This document shows, piece after piece, positions 24,062 to 31,722 of a DNA stretch of 33,942 nt (positions within the stretch are counted from its first letter, which is position 1; each line of letters starts with the position of its first letter). Origin of the DNA: Chloroflexota bacterium (lineage in GTDB: Bacteria; Chloroflexota; Anaerolineae; Promineifilales; Promineifilaceae); the NCBI GenBank assembly GCA_024277135.1, contig JAJRVV010000189.1, positions 1 through 33,942 of the forward strand, written 5' to 3'. The notes below the pieces were generated by a model. That model was not told the origin of the DNA and made no database searches. It was given only the letters and a program-made list of their open reading frames with translations. Made by a program: the position numbers and the translations under genes.

Positions 24062-27000
24062 ATGCGTGTTTTTAACAAAGTCGGGTTTCACAGCGGCGGG
24101 GAGCGGAAATCGGGGGTGGACAAATGGCGGCAGGCGATGGCTGCGGCCGAGGTTCCATTTTTTGCGGTTGTTTCGGACAGCGAGCAGGAGTTGGCAGCGG
24201 CGCAGAAATTGATGCGGAACACGGCCGTCCCCCACACCCTCGTTTCCCGACTAACCGGCAATCAATTTGCATCCCCCGATTACGCCATGAAACCGGATGA
24301 AGCCGCCGCCGCCCATTGGCAGTTACACAAAGCCGCATTCCCGGCTGAACTAGACCCGCAGTTGACCTGGGTGGAGACGGTGAGCCGGTTACGGCCGTCG
24401 CCCGACCGGTTCGATTGGTTGGGGAAATTCGCCTTTCAGACCGGGCTGCTGGCCGTGGCCGATGGCTTCAAATGGGCCGCCTTTGGTTTTGCCGCGGCCC
24501 AACCGGACGCCGCCTTCTGGCAAACCGGCAGCGTCCTGCGCTATCTGGAATTGTGCCAGGAACACCCCGACCAATTGGGGGTGGCCTTGCACGAATACAG
24601 CTTGCAGCAGGACGACATCTGGTTTATGCGCGGCGACCACGTGGGACGGTTCCAGAAATTGTTTGACGCCTGCGATTTGAATGGCATCGAACGGCCGCCG
24701 GTGTTCATCACCGAATGGGGTTGGACCAGTCAACGGATGCCGCCGGCAGCCAAAGCGATGGCGCACATCGCGGAAGCGGCCGAATTTTACGCCCAATTTC
24801 CCCAGGTGTACGGCGCGGCCATTTTCGGCCGGGGCAGCGGCCAGCCGGGGCTGGCGCGGCAAGCGGGTCGTTTGTTGCAGCCGATGGTCGAATTTGGCCG
24901 GGACACGACCTTTGAGGTGGCGGAGGTAGATGAATTTGCCCCTTTTGTGCCGCCGCCGATGTCGGCCGATGGCGGCGCAGCGGCTATGGGCGAACCGACG
25001 GCGCAGCCTAACGGCCGTTTCATCGCCGATGTCACCATTCCCGATGACACCCGCCTGGAAACGGGTCAATCCTTCACCAAAACCTGGCGCGTCAAAAACA
25101 CGGGCAACACCGCCTGGGAGGATTACAAGCTGGTGCATACCGATGGCGTGGCTATGACCAATCAAAAAAGCATGCCCCTGCCGGACATCAACCCCGGCCG
25201 ATTGGGTCTCATCTCGCTGGAGCTGACTGCGCCCAACACGCCGGGAACCCATTTCACCGACTGGCGCTTCCAGGATGAGGAGGGGAATTTCTTTGGCGAC
25301 ATTTTGTATGCCCGGATTGTGGCGGAACGGCCGTCCGTTTCCCCTGCCGGCCAACTCAACGCCCAATTCCTCAAAGACATCACCATTCCCGACGATTCTG
25401 AAGTCGCGCCGGGAGTGGCCTTCACCAAAACGTGGCGGGTGAAAAACACAGGTGATCGCGCCTGGGGGAACGGGTGTGCCCTGCGCTTCATCGGCGGCGC
25501 GGCGATGACCGATGACGAGAGCCAGCCCTTGCCGGCAGCGGCCAAAGGTGACACGGTGGACATTTCGTTGGAACTGACCGCGCCCAAAGCGCCGGGCATC
25601 TATTCGGGCGATTGGCGGCTGTATGACGACCAGGGCCAGCCGTTTGGCGATACTGTTTATCTGAGAATTGTGGTTCCGCCGCCAAAAGGCACATCTATGG
25701 TAGCGCCGCTTTCCCAGCGCGATCCTCGGTGGGCGGATAAGCAGTTGGGCCATACTGGATCGCCGACGACGATTGGCAAGTGGGGCTGCCTGGTTGCCAG
25801 CTTTGCCATGGCGGCTAATGCCTTCGGCCATGATACCGATGTTTCCCGGCTGAATGACGCCATGTTAAGCAACGGCGGGTTCATCAACGGCTATTTCACC
25901 AAGTGGAATGCACTGACGGAGGTTTATGCGGATATTGTGTATGAGGGCAAGATGGATGCCCACCCGAATGTAGAGCCGTTTATTGACGCTTCGTTGGCGA
26001 ATGGCCGTCCCGTCTCCGTCCTGGTGGATTTCACCCGCGATTCCCCCTATTCGGATAACGACCAGCATTGGGCGCTGATTGTGAAGCGGGACGGGGATGA
26101 TTATCGCATCAACGACCCCTGGCTGGTTCCGGCGCAGGAGGCTTCTTTGCGGGCGCGGTACGGCCGTGCCGGTCAATCCCTCAGCCAAATCATCCGTTCC
26201 GCCATCTTTTACCGCTCTACCAAACAAACCATCCCCAAGCCCGATCCTACGCCCGACCCGGTGACGCCGAAACGGCTGCAAACGGGGATGAACGTGAACC
26301 CGGATGCGGCGCACAGCAACCCGATGGACGGCGACACGCTGAAAGGGATGGATTGGGCGCGCTTTGTCTTCAAGCTGGACGCCCGCGTCAATGAGTCCGA
26401 ACGGGGCAATTGGGACATCGCCTTTGCTCAGTACGACAACATCGTACGCAAATACAATCGGCAGGGAACCAAATCGCTCATCATCATCAATCAAGAGACG
26501 ACTTGGGGCATCGCCCCCTGGACGGGGAACGGCAATTGGCAGGGGTACGCTGACCAATTAGCCGCTGCCGCCGGTAAAATTGCCGCTCGTTATAAAAGTT
26601 ATGGCGACCAGGTGGCGTACCAGATTTGGAACGAGGGGGATAAGAAGAACAATCCGGCGTCGGTGTACCTGGAGCCGGAACAGTTTGCCATGATTTTGCA
26701 GAAGGCGGCGAATGCGATTACGGTCGTTTCCCCCCAATCTCCCATCATCTCCAACGGCATGGCCACCGGCCCGGAAGAGTCCGTCGCCTACCTGAAGCGG
26801 GTGCAGGCGGCGCTGGGCGGCCAACTGCCGGTAGACGCGGTGGGCATCCATCCCTACACCCGCTGGGCCACCCGCGCCCCATTCGATTGGGGCAACCAGT
26901 ACGGCACATTGGGGCAGGCGTTTGAAGTGATGCGGAAAGGGCTGCCGGGGATGCAGTTCTGGATCACGGAGATTGGCGTGGCCGACGATAACGAGATCGG

Positions 27001-27205
27001 GCCGCAGTTCTACGCTGAAATCGGCGATTACCTCAAGGATGTGTACCAGCATGTGGCCCAGCGATACGCCGACCTGGTTCCGGTTGTCATCTGGTTTGCC
27101 TGGTCAGATTTGATGCGGAATGCGGGGGTGGTGGATCGGAACGGCCGTCGCAAAGACCACGTGTATCCGGCGTTCCGGTTGGTGCGGAACCGGGAGATTT
27201 TCTAG
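24062..27205 (+). CDS. Giant multidomain protein: GH-like, two FW-Ig, C39-like peptidase, GH-like
   Basis: The 1047-residue product has five modules. (1) Residues 1-300: TIM-barrel-like, with Glu178 in ALHEYS and Glu218 in FITEWGW as a likely clan GH-A catalytic pair. (2,3) FW/NBR1-type Ig domains at about 315-421 and 430-540. (4) A papain-like C39_2-type domain at about 545-718, with Cys576 (KWGCLVASF), His669 (QHWALIV) and Asp685 (INDPW). (5) After a Pro-rich linker, a second GH-A-like barrel at 737-1047, with Glu858 (IWNEGD) and Glu970 (FWITEIGV). GGAGGT upstream fixes the ATG. No signal peptide, anchor or sorting motif is visible. Activities are inferred from motifs; substrates are unknown. 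It is encoded after the GH46-like FW-Ig gene, across a palindrome. Confidence 0.82.
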   Translation: MRVFNKVGFHSGGERKSGVDKWRQAMAAAEVPFFAVVSDSEQELAAAQKLMRNTAVPHTLVSRLTGNQFASPDYAMKPDEAAAAHWQLHKAAFPAELDPQLTWVETVSRLRPSPDRFDWLGKFAFQTGLLAVADGFKWAAFGFAAAQPDAAFWQTGSVLRYLELCQEHPDQLGVALHEYSLQQDDIWFMRGDHVGRFQKLFDACDLNGIERPPVFITEWGWTSQRMPPAAKAMAHIAEAAEFYAQFPQVYGAAIFGRGSGQPGLARQAGRLLQPMVEFGRDTTFEVAEVDEFAPFVPPPMSADGGAAAMGEPTAQPNGRFIADVTIPDDTRLETGQSFTKTWRVKNTGNTAWEDYKLVHTDGVAMTNQKSMPLPDINPGRLGLISLELTAPNTPGTHFTDWRFQDEEGNFFGDILYARIVAERPSVSPAGQLNAQFLKDITIPDDSEVAPGVAFTKTWRVKNTGDRAWGNGCALRFIGGAAMTDDESQPLPAAAKGDTVDISLELTAPKAPGIYSGDWRLYDDQGQPFGDTVYLRIVVPPPKGTSMVAPLSQRDPRWADKQLGHTGSPTTIGKWGCLVASFAMAANAFGHDTDVSRLNDAMLSNGGFINGYFTKWNALTEVYADIVYEGKMDAHPNVEPFIDASLANGRPVSVLVDFTRDSPYSDNDQHWALIVKRDGDDYRINDPWLVPAQEASLRARYGRAGQSLSQIIRSAIFYRSTKQTIPKPDPTPDPVTPKRLQTGMNVNPDAAHSNPMDGDTLKGMDWARFVFKLDARVNESERGNWDIAFAQYDNIVRKYNRQGTKSLIIINQETTWGIAPWTGNGNWQGYADQLAAAAGKIAARYKSYGDQVAYQIWNEGDKKNNPASVYLEPEQFAMILQKAANAITVVSPQSPIISNGMATGPEESVAYLKRVQAALGGQLPVDAVGIHPYTRWATRAPFDWGNQYGTLGQAFEVMRKGLPGMQFWITEIGVADDNEIGPQFYAEIGDYLKDVYQHVAQRYADLVPVVIWFAWSDLMRNAGVVDRNGRRKDHVYPAFRLVRNREIF

Positions 27206-27222
27206 TTTTGAGATGCGACTTG

Positions 27223-27255
27223 AGGTGCGACGCACTTGCAAAGTGCGTCGCACCT
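27223..27255. terminator. GC-rich perfect 15-bp hairpin between convergent genes
   Basis: Arms 27223-27237 (AGGTGCGACGCACTT) and 27241-27255 are perfectly complementary around the loop GCA. The element separates the ends of two convergent genes, a classic place for a bidirectional terminator. No T-tract follows, so it may instead be one of the palindromic repeats in this region. Confidence 0.55.
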
Positions 27256-27260
27256 GTTGA

Positions 27261-28310
27261 TTACCCTGCCAAAAATGCTTCCAACGCCGCCTTGCTAATG
27301 CGGTAAGCCCGGCCAATCTTCCGCGCTTTTAAGTCACCTTCTTCGATAGCGGCAACTACGTCCTCTTCTGCAACTTGCAAGATTTGGGCCGCTTGCGCCG
27401 GCGTCATTACATCTGGCGTACCGGCAGGCTGAGCCGCCTGCGGCGCTTGTTGGGGCTGTTGCTGCTGTTGCTGTTGACCTTGCTGGTTTTGGAAGGATTG
27501 CATCGCCGCCATCCCCATCGCGCCAAAGCCAATCTCGCCCATGCCGCCGCCAGAGGGGTTTTGCGCCGCTTCCACAAAGGCGTCCGCCTGCTGCTTCTGC
27601 ACGTAGCTGGTGCCGTAGCCCATATTGGTGACGACTTCCAACGATTTGGGATGCAGCGCCAGCCGGATGTTGAAGTCCACCAGGGTCATGCCCACGGCGT
27701 CGAACTCTTCTTGCAGCAGGCCGACCAGCAGGTCGTTGATGTCTTTGGAGAAGGATTGCAGTTGAGCCGGGCCGAGATTCTTGGCAATAGCCAGTTCGCT
27801 TAGCTTGTCCTGCATCATCACGCCCAACATGGGGTCAAGACGCTGTTTGATTTGTTGCAGCCGCACGCTGTCGCGGAAGGCGTCCATGGCGTTGATGAAG
27901 CGCCACGGGTCTTTGGCCTTGACCACGTAGGTGCCGTTGCCGACGATGGCGCTGGCGCCGGGGGAGCGTTGGGGGTGTTCAATGATGATGGGGCTGGATG
28001 TGCCCCATTTCAGGGTCATGTCGGTCGTTTTGACGAAGTAGACGTCGGCGGTGAAGACGTTTTTGCCGCTGAAGCCGATTTTCTCAATCCAATCGGTGAG
28101 CCAGGGGATGTTTTCGGTGGTCAGGGTGTGCCGGCCGGGTTCAAAGGTTCCCATCGGTTCGCCGCCGCGGACGAAGACGGCCGTTTCCCCCGGATTGACG
28201 ATAACCTGCGACCCCATCCGAATATCACCCAGGCCGCCACGAGGGAACTTCTGCACCATCTCATCTCTGAGCCAGGTCTCAATTGCCACGCGATCAAAAA
28301 TTCGAGCCAT
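27261..28310 (-). CDS. SPFH-domain protein fused to an excisionase-like helix-turn-helix
   Basis: The 349-residue product has an SPFH/virion-core-like domain of the YdjI type (about 1-265): GDIRMGSQVIVNPGETAVFVRGG, FEPGRHTLTTENIPWL, IIIEHPQRSPGASAIVGNGTYVV. Then come a Met/Gly stretch, a Gln-rich linker, and a 50-residue C-terminal excisionase/MerR-like HTH (TPAQAAQILQVAEEDVVAAIEEGDLKARKIGRAYRISKAALEAFL). SPFH proteins scaffold membranes. YdjI relatives commonly end in zinc ribbon or SHOCT domains, so the HTH tail is unusual. AAGGAG upstream supports the ATG at 28310; the longer frame only translates heptamers. It is downstream of DUF2207, zinc-ribbon and helical genes, an arrangement like the B. 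subtilis ydjGHI group. Confidence 0.88.
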   Translation of the reverse strand: MARIFDRVAIETWLRDEMVQKFPRGGLGDIRMGSQVIVNPGETAVFVRGGEPMGTFEPGRHTLTTENIPWLTDWIEKIGFSGKNVFTADVYFVKTTDMTLKWGTSSPIIIEHPQRSPGASAIVGNGTYVVKAKDPWRFINAMDAFRDSVRLQQIKQRLDPMLGVMMQDKLSELAIAKNLGPAQLQSFSKDINDLLVGLLQEEFDAVGMTLVDFNIRLALHPKSLEVVTNMGYGTSYVQKQQADAFVEAAQNPSGGGMGEIGFGAMGMAAMQSFQNQQGQQQQQQQPQQAPQAAQPAGTPDVMTPAQAAQILQVAEEDVVAAIEEGDLKARKIGRAYRISKAALEAFLAG

Positions 28311-28323
28311 GATTGCTTTCTCC

Positions 28324-28407
28324 TTGCCAATTGCCAATTGCCAATTGCCAATTGCCAATTGCTAATTGTTAATTGTTAATTGTTAATTGTTAATTGTTAA
28401 TTGTTAA
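28324..28407. repeat. Twelve-unit heptamer array, TTGCCAA then TTGTTAA
   Basis: Five TTGCCAA units, one TTGCTAA and six TTGTTAA units run without interruption for 84 bp. On the minus strand the array starts in the final codons of the 181-residue gene, supplies its TAA stop (28404-28406) and ends at the AAGGAG of the SPFH gene. The spacer is therefore almost purely repeat. The shift of unit halfway along suggests expansion of two variants. Confidence 0.97.
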
Positions 28408-28949
28408 TTCCCGCCAGCGCCGGAAAGTACCTCGGTGCGGGAATTAAATATCTCATTTGCCGTACGTAGATTGTTGTCCAGAGTGCGGATACCGCCATCT
28501 ATATCCCCATCATCCAGGCACGCTTTTTCCAGCGCGGCCACGTCTGCGCCAATTTGGTCTACGTGATTGAGCATACTTTCATCAAAGGCGTACAGGCGGG
28601 CCAGGTCATCCTCTTTTACCTTGACGGCGTCGAAGAAACCGGCATACCCTTGCGGGGCGTCGTTGATTTTGCCGATCAATCCCATCAGTTTGGTATCGGC
28701 CCGGCCCAACGGCTCGGCGTAGTCCATGGCTTTGATGATGTCCCGGCTGAGTTCTTGGTGAACGCTGCCCAGGTTGACCCGGACTTGTTCCAGCCGGTCA
28801 ACGATGGTGTTGCGCAGCAGCTGATCCGCTTCGCGGCGACGGCCGCGTTCCATGTAGCCGTCTATGCCAGGAATTTTGCTCAACAGGTTGCTCAGGCCGC
28901 CGCCTTCGCCTTGAATTTTCTCATACAGATTGGAGATTTGATCCTTCAT
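28404..28949 (-). CDS. Hypothetical helical protein upstream of SPFH gene
   Basis: I do not recognise this 181-residue protein. It is almost all helix, acidic and soluble, with Leu/Ile heptads that could form coiled coils (NTIVDRLEQVRVNLGSVHQELSRDI, VDQIGADVAALEKACLDDG). The first 25 residues are Gly-rich (GEGGGLSNLLSKIPG). A PspA-like role is tempting because PspA accompanies SPFH and zinc-ribbon genes in B. subtilis, but the sequence itself does not show the PspA signature. AGGGGAA about 7 bp upstream supports the start. The stop codon lies in a heptamer array, so the last residue and end depend on the repeat. Confidence 0.78.
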   Translation of the reverse strand: MKDQISNLYEKIQGEGGGLSNLLSKIPGIDGYMERGRRREADQLLRNTIVDRLEQVRVNLGSVHQELSRDIIKAMDYAEPLGRADTKLMGLIGKINDAPQGYAGFFDAVKVKEDDLARLYAFDESMLNHVDQIGADVAALEKACLDDGDIDGGIRTLDNNLRTANEIFNSRTEVLSGAGGN

Positions 28950-28988
28950 ATTTATTCCCCTTTGCTCAATGTGAACTAATAAAAGTTT

Positions 28989-29504
28989 CTAATCAAGAAA
29001 ATACTCCGTGCCGCAATAAGGACAACGGATAACGCCTTTGCCAGCCAGTTCCAATTCACCGTTGCAGTTCAGACAATTCTTCAATTGGCGTAAGGCGCTG
29101 GCCTGCTCAGAGTATAGCACACCTTCATCCCAGTTTACATAGCCGGAGAAGAGGCCCATGCCCACCAGTTGGTTGAGCATCTGATTCACTTCCTTGCGCG
29201 AGGATTGCATTTCGATGACCAGGTCGCCAATGTCCACCTGTCCCCGGGTTTTGACCATGTTGAGCAGTTGGCGCTGTTTGTTGGCCTGGGCGGCGGTGCC
29301 AGCTTCTTGTCCCCCTTTCCACAACAAAAAACCGCCAATGCCCCACTGCGGCAATACCAGAACGGCGATGAAGACGGCCGCGCCGAGTACGGCCGCGCCT
29401 GAATCTATATTGCCTTCACTGCGATAAACGCCCATCAGCGCCACGATAATGACGCCGACGATGAAACCGCCAATGATGAGAATGATGCCTAAGATGCGTC
29501 CCAT
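28989..29504 (-). CDS. Membrane protein with winged-helix-like region and zinc ribbon
   Basis: The 171-residue product has two membrane segments (about 4-24 and 35-60), then a soluble winged-helix-like region (QLLNMVKTRGQVDIGDLVIEM, VNQMLNQLVGMGLF). A C-terminal zinc ribbon has two CxxC pairs, CLNC and CPYC. The soluble part should face the cytoplasm. AAAGGA upstream supports the ATG at 29504; an earlier in-frame ATG at 29525 lies inside a palindrome. Its place between a DUF2207 gene and an SPFH gene fits the YdjG-like zinc-ribbon partner of B. subtilis, but this is inferred from architecture. Confidence 0.8.
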   Translation of the reverse strand: MGRILGIILIIGGFIVGVIIVALMGVYRSEGNIDSGAAVLGAAVFIAVLVLPQWGIGGFLLWKGGQEAGTAAQANKQRQLLNMVKTRGQVDIGDLVIEMQSSRKEVNQMLNQLVGMGLFSGYVNWDEGVLYSEQASALRQLKNCLNCNGELELAGKGVIRCPYCGTEYFLD

Positions 29505-29519
29505 ATTCAATCCTTTCCA

Positions 29520-29552
29520 AGACATCCGATTTTTTTAAGAAATCGGATGTCT
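29520..29552. repeat. Palindromic repeat, family GACATCCGATTTCTT, copy 3
   Basis: Arms AGACATCCGATTT (29520-29532) and its perfect complement (29540-29552) enclose TTTTAAG. The loop side continues the family consensus with one change. It lies in the spacer between the DUF2207 gene and the zinc-ribbon gene of the minus-strand operon. Confidence 0.9.
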
Positions 29553-29565
29553 GTACGGTTCCTTT

Positions 29566-31455
29566 TTAGCCAAAGCCGCGACTGCCGCCGCCGCCGCTGA
29601 ACCCGCCGCCGGAGAAGCCGCCGCTGAACCCGCCGCTGGAGCCGCCGCCGCTGCTGGCGCTGCGGGTGCTTTTGAGTACGGTGGACGATGAGTTGAGCAT
29701 CCGGGTCAACCCTTTGGACATAGATTGCAGGCCGCCGCTCAACCCATCGGACATGCCTTGCAAGGTAGGCATTTGCACATCGCCACCGCCAGGCATACTT
29801 TTGCCGCGCATACCCCGGCCGGATGGATACCCGTGATACGGCCGGGGCATGTACCAGGGCGGAATCGGCGTCGTTTCCACCTTGGCGAACTTCCTGATCC
29901 AGGTGCGATCCATGCCAAAAGCGGTGGCGTAGGGCAGATATTCGTCAAAAATTTCCGCCGCTTCTTTCAGGTCAACGTACCGTTCGATGTTTTGTAAGAA
30001 ATTTTTGAAAGCCAGCCATTGCGCCGCCGCTTCCGTACCCCGTTGGGTTTTCACTGGCATGTGGCGGGAGGCGATGAACAGAGCGACGCCGGTCAGAACG
30101 ATGGCGAAGGCAGGACAAACGGCCGTACTCACACTGCCGCCTAAAACGATGGGCAGGCCAAAGAATGCCAGCGCCCCGGCCCCCAACACCACAAAGGAGA
30201 AGCAGCCATAACTGTTTCGCACCGTTTCTGGCGAGCGGGGAACCAACTGCTCGTTTTCCAGTTCTTCATACAACATTTTGCGTAATTTGGGCAGCTTGTT
30301 GGCGAATTTGTAGCGCAGGCTGTTTAATGACCGTTCCTCGCTGCCGCGGAAGATGGAGTCGAGGAATTTTTTCTCGTACGGCCGCAAATCCCCAGTCGGC
30401 TTATCCGTTCGTTGGAAAATGTGATTGCGCTTTTCCTCGGTGATGGTCAGGTAGCCGCGCCGGGCCAGATCAATCAGGGTGGAGATGATGTCGCGCATGT
30501 CCGCCTTTTCGTCCACCAGCGTGCCCACGATGGCCGGCGGCAAATCGTTGGGGGGGCGGGTGATGTATTCCGGCACCACCACGCCAATTTCCGGGTCGCG
30601 TCCCCAGACGTACCAAAGCGCCAGCGCCAACAGCGGCCCGGCCACCAGCAGGAACAGGGAGACGGCCAGCACAGCCAACCCCAACACGTCGCCCCGTTCT
30701 TCTCGCTGCTGCCAATCAGGCGCGGGGATATTGAGTAAGCCATGCGGAAACTGGACGCGCACTTCAAATTCGGTACCGGGGTAGAGGGATTGGTTGTTTT
30801 GGTAGGTGATGGTACGGCCGTCGCCGCTGACATTGATACGCACGGCATCGCTGGTTTCGCCGCCCACATATGCCGCTACCAGGTAATCGGCGGTTCCGGT
30901 GTACTGCTGCGGCCGTATCCCTTCCGGCAGGCGGATGGTGACGGCGCTGCTGTCAATCCGGCCCGGATGATCTTGGGGGATCGCCTTCCAGAAAATCTGG
31001 TCGCCGGAACCTTGTTCCAGCGTGCCTACCCGCACCGCTCCCTTCACCACATAGCTGAATGTGTACGTTTGCCGGCCGACGGCCGGGGCGAAGTACCAGT
31101 TGATAGTCACTTCGTCGGAGCTTTCGTCCACCTCAAACGTGTTGGGGGCATTACTGGAGGATTCGGTATAAGCGACGCCATTGCCGGAGACGCGAATCTC
31201 TTCAATGCCGTCGTTCAACCCTTTGCTGCCGGTGTAAATGACGCCGTAGCCAAAGGTGAATGGCTCCCCGGAGAAGTTGAGTACCTGGGTTTCCACAATG
31301 CGTAAATCCCCATTTTCCAGCAGGGTCATATCTACGTCGAATTGTTCCCAGTAAAAAGATTTGGTTTGGGCTTGACTGCTGTCCGCAATCAACAGGAGGA
31401 AAATAATCAGGGGGAAAATCAAAAGCCTTTTCAAGGTAGATGGCTTTCGCTTCAT
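29566..31455 (-). CDS. DUF2207-family membrane protein
   Basis: The 629-residue product has a signal peptide (KRLLIFPLIIFLLLIADSSQA). It then has a large extracytoplasmic beta domain (FDVDMTLLENGDLRIVETQVLNFSGEPFTFGYGVIYT), a membrane segment near LAVLAVSLFLLVAGPLLALALWYVWG, a winged-helix-like cytoplasmic part (IISTLIDLARRGYLTITEEK) and two more hydrophobic segments. The tail is Gly/Ser-rich with GGFSGGG repeats, typical of DUF2207 (PF09972). The function of the family is unknown. AAGGAG 8 bp upstream supports the ATG at 31455. It heads the four-gene run ending in the SPFH protein, suggesting a membrane-stress or membrane-organisation complex. Confidence 0.92.
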   Translation of the reverse strand: MKRKPSTLKRLLIFPLIIFLLLIADSSQAQTKSFYWEQFDVDMTLLENGDLRIVETQVLNFSGEPFTFGYGVIYTGSKGLNDGIEEIRVSGNGVAYTESSSNAPNTFEVDESSDEVTINWYFAPAVGRQTYTFSYVVKGAVRVGTLEQGSGDQIFWKAIPQDHPGRIDSSAVTIRLPEGIRPQQYTGTADYLVAAYVGGETSDAVRINVSGDGRTITYQNNQSLYPGTEFEVRVQFPHGLLNIPAPDWQQREERGDVLGLAVLAVSLFLLVAGPLLALALWYVWGRDPEIGVVVPEYITRPPNDLPPAIVGTLVDEKADMRDIISTLIDLARRGYLTITEEKRNHIFQRTDKPTGDLRPYEKKFLDSIFRGSEERSLNSLRYKFANKLPKLRKMLYEELENEQLVPRSPETVRNSYGCFSFVVLGAGALAFFGLPIVLGGSVSTAVCPAFAIVLTGVALFIASRHMPVKTQRGTEAAAQWLAFKNFLQNIERYVDLKEAAEIFDEYLPYATAFGMDRTWIRKFAKVETTPIPPWYMPRPYHGYPSGRGMRGKSMPGGGDVQMPTLQGMSDGLSGGLQSMSKGLTRMLNSSSTVLKSTRSASSGGGSSGGFSGGFSGGGFSGGGGSRGFG

Positions 31456-31543
31456 CGAGTCGCTCCTTAGCAGGTAAGGCGGAAGTTTGAAAGAGACAGG
31501 TAGATTATAAAGAATTTTTGTTGAATTGGGTATGATCATTTTT

Positions 31544-31578
31544 CGATTTTCGATTTTGGATTGCAGATTTTGAATTGA
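31544..31578. repeat. Degenerate heptamer array, unit CGATTTT
   Basis: Five consecutive 7-bp steps (CGATTTT, CGATTTT, GGATTGC, AGATTTT, GAATTGA) match the reverse complement of the AAAATCC unit at 139-173, with drift. Confidence 0.7.
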
Positions 31579-31597
31579 CGGCCGTCATTCACCATTC

Positions 31598-31700
31598 TCA
31601 GTAGATCCAAAATCTGCCACGAATTGCACAAATTTCACGAATTAAGAACGTGTTTTTCGTGTAATTCGTGGCATTCGTGGCGAAAATCTTGATCTACTGA
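31598..31700. repeat. Long imperfect inverted repeat (about 44-bp arms)
   Basis: Outer arms TCAGTAGATC (31598-31607) and GATCTACTGA (31691-31700) are perfectly complementary. Inner arms built from CACGAATT units (31616-31641 and 31656-31681) match at 22 of 26 positions. The loop is about 14 bases. The outer-inner junction contains an inverted AAAATCT/AGATTTT swap. This could be a small non-coding element or a large hairpin just upstream of the kinase promoter. Confidence 0.75.
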
Positions 31701-31716
31701 TTCTCTCAATCCCACG

Positions 31717-31722
31717 TATAAT
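31717..31722 (+). promoter_or_regulatory. Candidate -10 box (TATAAT) for the kinase gene
   Basis: A perfect TATAAT lies 81 bp upstream of the chosen kinase start. No convincing -35 hexamer sits 16-18 bp upstream; TTGATC is present but 22 bp away. Confidence 0.4.

Noticed and set aside
24389..25831. A 480-codon open frame on the minus strand opposite the large FW-Ig protein
   Set aside because: It is antisense to intact GH and Ig motifs and reads as low-complexity His/Arg/Gly sequence.
28311..28358. N-terminal extension of the SPFH protein (MAIGNWQLAIGK...)
   Set aside because: It is a translation of the TTGCCAA array; the ATG at 28310 has AAGGAG upstream.
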